A DNA stretch of 64,000 nucleotides from Schoenoplectus triqueter (lineage: Eukaryota > Streptophyta > Magnoliopsida > Poales > Cyperaceae): contig CAXKVV010000206.1 in assembly GCA_964058805.1 (NCBI GenBank), positions 62,001 through 126,000 on the forward strand. Reading direction: 5' to 3'. A program made the position numbers and the translations under genes. Below, piece after piece: positions 50,190 to 59,815 of the stretch. Position 1 is the stretch's first letter, and each line of letters begins with the position of its first letter. The notes beneath the pieces are model-generated. The model saw nothing but the letters and a program-made list of their open reading frames with translations, was not told the DNA's origin and did not search any database.

Positions 50190-51292
50190 TGCCAAACTCA
50201 TATCGACAACATGTTCTTTGTAAAGAGTAAGTGGTAACGTCTTTGTTAGCGAATCAACTAACATAGCCCTTGTATTAATATATTGTATGATAATAGTACC
50301 ATCTTTGATTGTATCTCTAACAACAAGATATTTAATGACAATCCATTTAGAAGCACCGCTTGATTTATTATTTTTAGAGAAGAAAATAACAGTCTCATTA
50401 TCTCAAAGTAAGATAAGTGACCTCGCAATACTGCATATCACTTGAAGTCTATATATGAAATTCTTTAAACAAACTGCTTGACTAGTAGCTTCATAATATG
50501 ACACAAATTATGCATAGTGAAAGATATTATTATAGACTATTTAACACTCTTTCATGAAATTGGTCTCTATGTAAGTATGAATATGTAGCATGATGTGAAT
50601 TTTCTGCTATCAATGCACCCGAAAAAGTTAGAACCTCAAGAATATTCGACTTTCTGAAAGTAAGCATATAATCTTTAGTCCCTTGTAAATAATGCAAAAC
50701 TTTCTTAGCAGCTTTTCAATGATCTATTTTCGGATCTGTTTGATATTATCCAAACATGCCAATGACAAACACAATATCAAAATGTGTACAAACTTGAGCA
50801 TATATTAAACTCTCTACTATATAAGCATAAGAGATTTGTTTCATTTGTGTACGTTCTAAATCATTTTTAGGACATTGAAACTTATTGAATTTATCACCCT
50901 TGATAATAAGAGCAATACTTGGAGAGTAATTTTATATGTTGTAACGCTTAAATATTTTTTTCAATATATACTTTCTGTGATAAACCTAAGATTCTATGAG
51001 ACTGATCTCAGTGAATTTCAATGCCTGTAACATAAAAGGCTTCACCAAAATTTTTTATTTTAAATTTCTTTGATAGAAAATATTTTATCTTGAACAACAT
51101 ATCTAAATCACTACATGTTAATAAAATATCATCCACATATAAAATAAAAATGATAAATTTGCTCCCATTAGCCTTGAGATATATGCATTGATCAATAGTA
51201 TTTTTCTTAAATCTAAACTCGATTATAACCTGATCAAATTTAAGATACCACTGTCTTAAAACTTGTTTTAACCCATAAATTAATCGTTTCAA
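50190..51292 (-). pseudogene. Copia reverse transcriptase and RNase H remnant
   Basis: The open piece 51292-51008 holds the RT signature FIILYVDDILLT together with LIYGLKQVLRQWYLKFDQ, the usual copia context. Downstream, in several frames, come LHYLQGTKDYML and the RNase H words QAVCLKNFIYRLQ and FFSKNNKSSGASK. The RNase H Asp-containing stretch is interrupted by a stop. Not functional. Confidence 0.85.
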
Positions 51293-52177
51293 CTAACATC
51301 TCATATGTCCTTTCTTTTAACAATAAAATCTTCAGACTATTTCATATAAATTTTTTTAATGCAAGCTACCATTAAGAAATACATTTTTTTACGTCAATCT
51401 GATGTAATTCTAAATTATAATGCGCTATAAGAGTTAAAATAATTCGTACTGAATCTTTCTTTGAGACTAGTAAAAAAATATTATCATAATGTATTCATTC
51501 TTATTGTGTAAACCCTTTAGAAATTAGTCAGGCTTTATATCTTTCGATATTATCTTGAGAATTAGTTTTAGTTTTATAAACCCATTTACATCATACATGT
51601 TTAACTCTAATAGATAACTCAAAAAGGTCTCAAATTTCATTAATTTTCATATATTTCATCTCATGATTCGTGACTTCCAACTATTGAGATGTGCTCATTA
51701 TAGTTTGCTTAAAGGATATTGAATTATCTTCATGACCTAAATCAAACTTTCTTCAGTCAGGTATACAATATAATCATCAGTTATTACATATTTTCTTGCT
51801 CTTTGTAATTTACACAAAGTTTCTTATGGCAATATATAGGTACTTCATCAATGTTAATGAAATTATTAACAATAGTAACATCATTTGTTTCTGAAGAATA
51901 ACTTATAATCTCTGTAATGATTGAAATGAGAATATAAATCTGATCTTCTTCTTGTAGGTTTATAGTTAATTACTCCCACTAATGTTATCATTTTCAAAAA
52001 ATACTGTATATCTAGTCTCAACTATTTTAATGGTATGCGAGAGACAATAAAATTTAAAACATTTGAATCTCTCTGGATAATCTATAAAATAATAACTAAT
52101 GGCTTTGAAATTCAATTTTTTAATATGTGGATTATACACTTTTACTTAAGTAGAACAACCTCACACATGTAAGTATC

Positions 52178-52725
52178 TTATTTATGATTTTCTGCCAATC
52201 CATAATTCATAAGATATTTTTGGAACAGACTTACTATGAACTCGATTTGCATATGTGTAATTATTTTTAAAGTTCCGGACCATAAATATTCTGGAAAAAT
52301 AGTATTACATATCATACTGTGTACTATATTCATTAATGTATGATTATGTCTTTCAGCTACTCTATTCTGTCGAGGATCTCCTGACATAGAAAGCTGATGT
52401 ACAATAATATTAATTTCTTAAAGAAACAAAGCAAACATGCTTGGACTTTGACCTAAGTTGGTGTCTACCATAATACTAACATAATATCTCTCACATAATC
52501 ACTTTAATTTTAAGATTATATTGATTTTTAGTTTCAGCCTTAAAAATTTTAAATTTATCAAGTGTCTCAGATTTTTAAGAAATTAGATACATGTAAGCAT
52601 AACAAGAATAATCATAAAAAAATGATAAATAATTTATGTCCGTTAAGACTCGAGGTGAAAAAATAATCGCATATATCAGTGTGAATTATTTTTAATAGTC
52701 ACTCATGATATCTCGTTAGTTTAGC
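52178..52725 (-). pseudogene. Copia integrase remnant
   Basis: The minus strand carries LLKIIHTDIC near 52725 and LDDYS-like words near 52630, in broken frames. An open piece at 52387-52178 reads NRVAERHNHTLMNIVHSMIC, the conserved copia integrase segment around the catalytic Glu. Stops and frameshifts separate these. Confidence 0.85.
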
Positions 52726-52835
52726 TACATTTCCGACCAAATCTTGTACCAAAACCTGTGTCCAAAATTATAAAATCATGTTTATTATATTGATTATCTA
52801 TAGAATATGGTACTGCTGCACCTTTATTTGTTTAT

Positions 52836-54148
52836 TGTAGGAAACGGGCGAAGAAAAGGTGAAATCTGATAATCTGGACTTCTCACACGGGCCGAGTCAC
52901 ATTCCACACGACCCGTGTCATACCCTACTCGACCCCCTACATGGGCGCTGCACGACCCGGACAAGAGACACAGGTACACGGTCCGTACAACATCTCACAC
53001 GGACCGTGTCAGACAAATCCGACAGTTTAAGTTTTCAGATTAATGCCTAATTAAAGGAGGACGGTTAGAAAGCAATAAAAGGACGAACTCTTGGGCCAGA
53101 AAGACAGCCGATGATACAGAGACCCATTCTAAGAGAGTTTTACAACAACCAACTTGGGGAGGAAGTAGAGAGGAGGAAATCGAGAGAATTCAGACGAATC
53201 TTCTTTGTATTTTCAGTCTTTGCCATGAATTGTTTATTTTTCTTTCGTTATTCTGTTTTAGAAACCATGTTTGAGTAGATTTCTTAGTTTCTTGTATTAG
53301 ATGTAGTCGAATACTCTGTTTATTTGTTAGTTGTTTGATTATTGCGATATCTCGTGTTTGCTTGTTTGTGTATGATTTTAATTGCTTTTCTGCGTTGTTC
53401 GATTGTTATTTGGTTCTTACCATTAGGCTTGGCCACGTCTAACAAGGTGCTGCGTCCAATTTGATCTTTCAACCAGACCAAAGTATTTGAGGTAAGTCGA
53501 TGAACCGAGAGGGAAGACTAATTAGTAACCGAGAGGTGAACTTTTCAGCAATCGAGAGATTGTGAATACCTTTAGTAAACCAAACAAGTAACTTAGGTCA
53601 TTCAAACCAATGAACGAGAGTTTAGGTTAGAACCCTAGGAGGATTGAATTGTATTTCCATTATCGAGTTTATTAAGCCAACAAACGAGAGTTGAGGTTTA
53701 GAAATATCAGGTATGGTCAGTTCATCCTATACGGAATTAATCAGCACAAAAACCAGATAATTACAGTTTCACTCGAGTCTGACACGGACCGTGTAGTATA
53801 CTACACGGGCCGTGTGACAGGGGTCGTGTACGAGAGTACACGGGTCGTGTTAGGCAAGAGGTAGAGTTGAAGATGAAATCAGAAACCCAGGAAACGCTTG
53901 TTTTAAATTAGTTTTAAAATCCAGTTTCGTTTACTTGCAACCTTATTTACTATTAACCAAAATTTCAATAACCAACCCAACTATTTTCAACACTTCTAGT
54001 ATAACGATAAATTAGATAGAAATCTAGTTAAGTTATTGAACCGTCCTGTGGATCGATACCCGATATTACCAGCGATAGGATTGTGCACTTGCAATCCGAA
54101 TCAAAAGTAGAATCGAGATTTAAAAGGTACAGCAAGCTGTACTGAAAC
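52836..54148 (+). mobile_element. LTR-like insertion (probable solo LTR) inside the copia remnant
   Basis: The sequence begins TGTAGGAAACGGGCG and has the features of a large gypsy LTR: repeated CCGAGAGG and AACGAGAG words (53500-53700) and near the end CCTGTGGATCGATACCCG followed by TTGTGCACTTGCAATCC. TTTAT occurs at 52831-52835 and 54149-54153 and is a possible 5-bp TSD, though the inner right end is not a clean CA. Copia homology resumes only at about 52725, so some extra sequence also lies to the left. Boundaries are approximate. Confidence 0.5.
52906..53850. repeat. Five ACACGGNCCGTGT-type palindromes
   Basis: 13-base near-palindromes occur at 52906 (ACACGACCCGTGT), 52997 (ACACGGACCGTGT), 53782 (ACACGGACCGTGT), 53803 (ACACGGGCCGTGT) and 53838 (ACACGGGTCGTGT), in two clusters at either end of the LTR-like insertion. 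Looser forms lie between, e.g. TACACGGTCCGTA at 52975. Confidence 0.85.
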
Positions 54149-54149
54149 T

Positions 54150-55550
54150 TTATAGTACACTTTTGTGTGAACAACTCACTTGGAATGGTCCTTTCTTATT
54201 TCCCTTAACAATTTTTCTTTTAACGCATTCAATACAGCTATCAAAATCAGAAAAATCTAATGTTGAAAGAATTTTAGTTTTAATGAGATGTTGTATTATA
54301 TCTCTTAAAATATGACCCAATCTATAATTTCGTAATTTAAAAGAATACTCACTATCGTGATTTCTCTTAATTCCATTAGTAACATTTGAGGATAATAAAA
54401 ATTCAAAAAATGAATAATCCAAACATAACTTATATAGATTATCACATAATAATTCAGATTCAATATACATCGAGTTATGATATAGTCTCAACTCATTATT
54501 TTCAAACTGAAACATAAAATCATACACATCAAGTCTAGAAATAGAAATTAAATTTCTAATCATACTAAGAATATATACTACATCATGCAAATTAAGAATA
54601 AAATCACTCTACAAAATCAAACGAAGAGTTTCAACCTCTAATACATTAGCTACATTGAGTTTCATTTCTCCCATTTTGAGGCATCCTCATGGAAATAAAT
54701 CCTCTTATTAGCAAGCTAATTTTTAAACTTTTTACAATCCTTTCTCATGTGTCCATATTTTTTTTTACAATGATAACACTTAGGAACATATTTTGTATCA
54801 GACATACTTGCTTTATTAACACCAAAATCATATATGTCTTATTTTTATTTTTATCATTGTCTTTATTTTTCTTCGATTTTAGACTATCAATGAGAACATG
54901 TGCAAAGTCAGGTTTTTCAGCCTTAATTCTTTCTTCTTCTTCTTCTTCGAAACACATGATAATTAATTCACTCATTTTTTATTTCTCTTTCTGTGTATTA
55001 TAGTTGATCTTAAAATGATCAAACTGTAGAGAAAGAGAAGTCATAATAAAATGAACTAAAAATCTTTTAGAAATTATCATATCTACGCTTTTTATTTTTA
55101 CGACCATAACATTCATCAATCATGTTATGTTCATGTACACCGCTTGTCCCATTATACTTGAAAGTGAACATTTTCATTATGAAAGCACTTACATTAGTTT
55201 TAGAAGTACTTTAAAATTGCTCTTCAAGACAAACTAAATATTTTTTAATAGTGAAATGATTATTTTTTGCATCATTCTCAGGAATATCTCCTTTTATTAT
55301 AGAAGAAATAGTATTTTTCATAATTATGAGAAACATACTATTATAATGGTCCAATTTAGCAAAGTTAGCTTTATTATCAAAACTGCTTCCATAATGCCTG
55401 GTTAATTTTCAGAACACCAAGATAAATATCGATTTGCTCTTTTTAAGTCAAAAAATTAGTTATGTTCAAAAGTGTTATTCCAGAGATTTTAGCAATAACA
55501 TTATTCAATACTGCATTAAATTTAGAAAAAAAATAGAATACCTACTATTA
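54150..55550 (-). pseudogene. Copia gag and gag-pre-integrase remnant
   Basis: 54590-54150 is the gag-pre-integrase domain (DVVYILSMIRNLISISRLD, LYKLCLD, RLGHILRDIIQHLIK, and CIECVKRKIVKGNKKG). 54975-54745 is the gag C-terminus with a charged linker and a zinc-knuckle region lost by frameshift. Gag text upstream to about 55550 is in broken frames. Confidence 0.8.
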
Positions 55551-55600
55551 TCAACTAAATATCCATAAAATATAATAAAATTAGATCAACTATAAAGGGA

Positions 55601-56431
55601 TAATAATTAATCAATCTTAAATAAATAATAAATAACTAATAATATTTCAGTTCTAACATGATAGTTGATCCATGAACAAAATTAATTTATAACATCGTTG
55701 GGCAGAAATAAATTAGAATATAAGACATAATTCATTTAATAAACTATACTGATAATTAAAGTTGATAAATTAACGATAATAATTTATAAAACGTAAAACA
55801 TAATAGTAATACAAACATAATGTAAATATATTTCTTTTAATAAAATGATAGTTCTAATTAAATTTTATAAAATTGATAACAATTAAATATTGAAAGTAAA
55901 TTAATATACAATAATACAAATTATATATAATAAGTTTCCATTGGGCCGCTTAGTATATATACCAAATTTTTGTCTAAATAGAAAAAAAATCAAGATTATA
56001 ACATAAAACAAAAAATAAATCAAGATTATAACATAGAAGAAGTACATAAAAAAGAATAAGATTAATAATTATAACATAAAGGAGATACTAATTGGAAATA
56101 ATTACATCCCTAAAATTTAATGGAATTCTATACAAACTCCACGGTTAAAATCTTGTCCTATCCTGTTATAGTTCAAAATAAAGAGTTTTGATGAAATTTG
56201 GACCAAAAAATTGTACTTCTATGTTGTATTCAATCAAGGTGCATAGAAAAAAAAAATACCCATATGCTCATGTACACATATGAATGACTAAAGTTACTTA
56301 GCCATCTACAATTTGTATAAAAAATAAAATAAGTTGATAAAAAACTCCAATGCATACAAAATTTACAATATAGATTGAAAACAAAAATAATAAAATTATA
56401 TTTTATATGAAAATATGTTTGGCTCTAAGAT
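55601..56431. other. AT-rich stretch between two retroelement remnants
   Basis: No gene. It may include the missing 5' LTR of the copia remnant or the left part of the gypsy remnant, but I could find no matching LTR pair. Confidence 0.4.
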
Positions 56432-56633
56432 ATGATTGACAAAATGGAGCATATGGAGTTTCAAATTGGGCAACTCAAAGAAGACGGCTTCACTTCATCA
56501 CCTAACTATCGATCTACCGATGGTTATGACATGCCTAATGGACAAAAAGGAGAGGCTCGAGAGGCTATACAGAGAATCAATGTACAAGATTCAAGGCAAG
56601 ATTTCCCCTCATTCTCTGACGATGATCTAGAAG

Positions 56634-57061
56634 CCGGGACGGATGTAGGATTTTCGGCGGATGTAGGATTTTCGTCAGGGAGGTAATTATCAGATTGTAA
56701 TAGTTTATCGGGTTCAAACTCATTAACTAATTGTGTACTAAATAAAAAAATAATAATTTAATATATATTCTTATCTAATAAAAAAATTATTAAAATAATA
56801 ATAATAATATTTTATATATTAAAAATAATAACAAAATAAAGCTCAAAGTAATAGATAATTAAGTTGATTAAGAAAGTTTTTGTCTACAAAACTTTATATT
56901 TTGATATATGTACATAATTATTTCATTATGCACGATATTAAATATTTTTTTCTCAATGAAAATAATCAAACAATTTGGTAGAGGGAGGGAAAATTACTGA
57001 AAAATATTTTTTTTCAAAATCAAGTGGGGAAGCTATCCCTGGACACACATACATCCGCCCG
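56634..57061. mobile_element. Non-autonomous hAT element, family D copy 3
   Basis: A perfect 8-bp TSD, TCTAGAAG, lies at 56626-56633 and 57062-57069. The ends are CCGGGACGGATGTA and, reversed, CGGGCGGATGTATG. The interior matches 47771-48210 and, inverted, 25684-26078. It interrupts the gag remnant of the gypsy element, so it arrived after that element. Confidence 0.92.
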
Positions 57062-57871
57062 TCTAGAAGAATAGATCGCTTAGTGTGAATACACTTTTGA
57101 ATTGTATAATATGCCGGATGAGCAAAGAACTATATAGGTAGTTGCCAATTTTAAAGTAGAAGCCAATGTTTGGTACCGAGAGAGTATATGAAATAATTTG
57201 AAGTGATCAACAATTAAAAGAATAATTGCATAAGGCACGGAACAAGATGAGATAATTTGCAGATAAGAAGAGTGAAAGGCATATTGATGTGGGGGCTTGG
57301 GTATATTTGAAGTTACAGCTGTATAGGCAAACTTCAGTATACAGAAGAGGCAATACAAGTTAAGTTTAAAGTATTATGGAACTTTTGAGATAATTGAGAA
57401 AATTAAAAAGTTGCTTAAAATTGAATTTGATAGCTGAGACACAAGTGCATTTAGTTTTTCATGTTTCTTAGGTAAAAGAAAAGGTTGGTGCTCAAGTAGT
57501 AGTGGCAGCAGAATTACCTATACTGATTCCACAAGGAAAATTAAAAGTGGAGCCTATTGTAGTATTAGATAGGAGAGTGATCAAAAAAAGAAATACACCT
57601 GCCATTCAAATCCTTATGAGATGTTCAAATTTACCTGACTCTGATGCTACTTGGAAAGACTACTTGCAAATTCATCAACAGTTTCCTGAGTTCATCGTTG
57701 AAGACAACTCAAATTCCAAGAGAGAAAGAATGTCAGCAATGACAACTGATATGGCAAGAAATGCTGAGTTGATAGTTGAGACAATTATGATGTCAGGAGA
57801 GAGTGAAAAGATGATCGTGATACATAATGGATGTGGAGAGAGAGAACAATGCGAAGAAGGAGGGCCTTAGG

Positions 57872-58230
57872 TGTCAGAAAGAGTGACAGAAGGAAGCGAT
57901 AATTCAAATATGAAGAAGGCCGGCTGGCAGTTATAACAGACTGAAGAGTCAGCTCTCCAGTTAACGAGTCTGGCGTAGTAGTGATAGCGGGCTTAAATGG
58001 AGAGGATGCTAAACTCCTTTAATTCTTTGATTGCCTTGTGAATTAGTTACAATCAGTTGGAATAGGTTTATAAATAGCATTTTCGATGTAATAAACTTGT
58101 TGTTGAGTAATAAGAACTTTGTTTTGCATCATTCTTGTTCTTATTTTGTTCAAATAAGAATTGAGCTCAATTCACTTAATTTCTGTCAAATTGTGAGAGT
58201 GGGAGTTGTTGTGAACTTGTGTTCATAACA
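57872..58230 (+). repeat. 3' LTR of the deleted gypsy element
   Basis: About 359 bp, from TGTCAGAAAGAG to TTCATAACA (TG...CA), directly after the polypurine tract. It contains a TATA-like TATAAATAGCATTTTC at about 58069. Its right edge abuts exon sequence of the fibrillin pseudogene. Confidence 0.75.
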
Positions 58231-59433
58231 ACCACCATACTGGAATCAAGAGATCCTATTTTTAGCTCAGGCGGCTCAAATATAGCCTGAATCCATTTTT
58301 CATCCAATACATTGAATTTCCCTATAATAGAGGATGAGAAAATAAAAACATCATTAACATAACAGATATTCTTTTGGGATATGTAAAGATGTGAAAAGTA
58401 CACCAATCATTTTTACTGGGTAAAATTTAAGTGGGTTCCCTCAACTAAATATGAGGTTACAAACTAATTAAATTTAGTTCACAATTTGCATGCAGCTCAA
58501 ATTTAAAGCAGATAGGTGACCCAGATCAGATAAATATTTAAGATTGCTGACTATAAATTGGATAAATCTAACATTCAGTAACAGAAAACAGACGTTAACT
58601 GACACCATTTCATTTTGCTGTGACTTTCATAATTTGAGATAAGAATGAAAAATAGCTCATCTGTGATGGGGCCAAATGGTCAAAAGAGCACACAAGTTAC
58701 ACAAGAGCCACTCAATTTCGCTTTCTAACGAGGTCACCTGTGTGCTCTTGTGTTCAATACTCTTGTGTTCAATACTCCAGTAAAGACAACTTCTCATCTT
58801 TTTCCTTGATTTCCTTTTCTTGTTCAATACAATATGATTCTAACAAAAGAAGATTGAAGTACAAACTTAAAGTGGAAAGAAAACTTAAATTAATTTGCAT
58901 AAGAAGGAAAAAGGTGATACTGACCTAGAGATGAAACCTTCGGTTTGAGCTGCTCAATTTCACGATCAGTTGGGACCGACTTGGTATCACATCTAATTCC
59001 AGAGACTAATAGTAGTAGTATTAGGAGTACAACCATGATACTTCTCGAAACTACCATGAATATCAGTTTAACTCCTCTGTTGGTTTTGATGCCCTTCTTT
59101 GGTAAGTTTAACTCCTCTGTCAGTTCCTTTGACCTACATGGGATTTTGCAAAAATCAATCTGGTCTTACAACCTTCAAAACTTGAACTCCGACCCCTGAA
59201 GAATTCAGGCTTGAGAAAGAAGAAGGAACCTTTTACCTTGGAGAGGATGGAGTCGACGAGGCCCTGAGGAGTAGCGATGGCAAGCTGAGCAGCAAGAGAG
59301 GAACGGTCGGTGCAGATCTGGCTGTGGTGTGAGCTCAAGGAGATGGACGAAGGCGATGAGGTGGAGGTAGGAGAGCGGAGAGAGCGAGCCGCGGGAAGGG
59401 GGGAGAGGAAAGAGAGGCGAGGGACGAAGCCAT
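58231..59433 (-). pseudogene. Plastid-lipid-associated protein (fibrillin) pseudogene, truncated
   Basis: Minus-strand exon remnants lie at 59433-59237, from 59133 to about 59080, and 58321-58231. The first has an ATG and transit-peptide-like Ser/Pro text, then a +1 frameshift before AAQLAIATPQGLVDSILSK. The second starts after ACATGTAG and reads VKGTDRGVKLTKEGHQ, typical of fibrillins, then hits a stop. The third reads KFNVLDEKWIQAIFEPPELK, a strongly conserved fibrillin segment, loses one base near 58247, and ends where the gypsy LTR begins. Middle and C-terminal exons are missing. Fibrillins are plastid proteins of plastoglobules and thylakoids; the subgroup looks like PAP7/PAP8 but is uncertain. 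Confidence 0.75.
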
Positions 59434-59552
59434 TTTTGAGTGCTCGCTGGTTGCTTGTCAGTTGTCACTGCCAGTAGTTTCAAGAAAAGGATGACTCCAA
59501 ATCTGCAATAGAATTCTTTTATTTATTTCAAAAAATATATAAATATTTTAAA

Positions 59553-59815
59553 AATAAAAAACTTTATAAATATATTTTTTTTATTTATAAATTGATAGTC
59601 GTTAAATTTTATTAAAGTTTGATAGTCCATTACAGTGTTTTCCGGAACCATTATAAATATTAGTGAAATACCGTTAAATTTGATAATTTTTGATGAAGTG
59701 ATAACATTAATGAAATAATAGTCAATCTACAAGTTTACAAATATATATTTTTATTTATAAATTGATAGTCCATTAAATTTTATTAAAATTTGATAGTCAA
59801 TCTATAAATAAAAAA
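59553..59815. mobile_element. Hairpin MITE, family E copy 3 with partial duplication
   Basis: TTATTTATAAATTGATAGTC at about 59577 is mirrored by GTCAATCTACAAGTTTAC at about 59730. A second, shorter inverted pair (ATAAATTGATAGTCC at 59757, GTCAATCTATAAATA at about 59793) follows directly. It is related to the copies at 5493 and 33705. Confidence 0.7.

Larger units (their letters stand above)
49829..55600 (-). mobile_element. Ty1/copia retrotransposon remnant, interrupted
   Basis: On the minus strand the order is gag (about 55550-54690), gag-pre-integrase (54590-54150), integrase (about 52725-52178), reverse transcriptase (51292-50530) and RNase H (about 50520-50190), then a polypurine-like CAAGTGGGAGAATATT at about 49841-49826. 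Integrase before RT defines Ty1/copia. All parts carry stops. Between gag-pre-integrase and integrase lies foreign sequence (about 52726-54149). LTR limits were not found, so the ends given are approximate. Confidence 0.8.
56432..58230 (+). mobile_element. Internally deleted Ty3/gypsy element with 3' LTR
   Basis: 56432-56633 is a gag N-terminus ending DFPSFSDDDLEA. After an inserted hAT element, gag resumes at 57070 (ELYNMPDEQRT, EANVWYRES) with stops. At about 57200 it passes straight into the integrase C-terminus (HIDVGAWVYLKLQLYRQTSV) and a chromodomain (PIVVLDRRVIKKRNTPAIQI to FPEFIVED, up to about 57710). Everything from late gag through the integrase core is missing, an internal deletion of several kilobases relative to a complete element. 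A purine-rich tract (GAAGAAGGAGGGCC) precedes the LTR. No 5' LTR was found. Confidence 0.8.

Noticed and set aside
52745..52835. Protease-like FIILDTG on the minus strand
   Set aside because: It is in the wrong place for the copia order, in a short frame next to an insertion boundary; too little to call a protease.
59205..59483. 92-codon open frame on the minus strand
   Set aside because: It is in a different frame from the fibrillin text; the fibrillin reading requires the +1 shifted frame.
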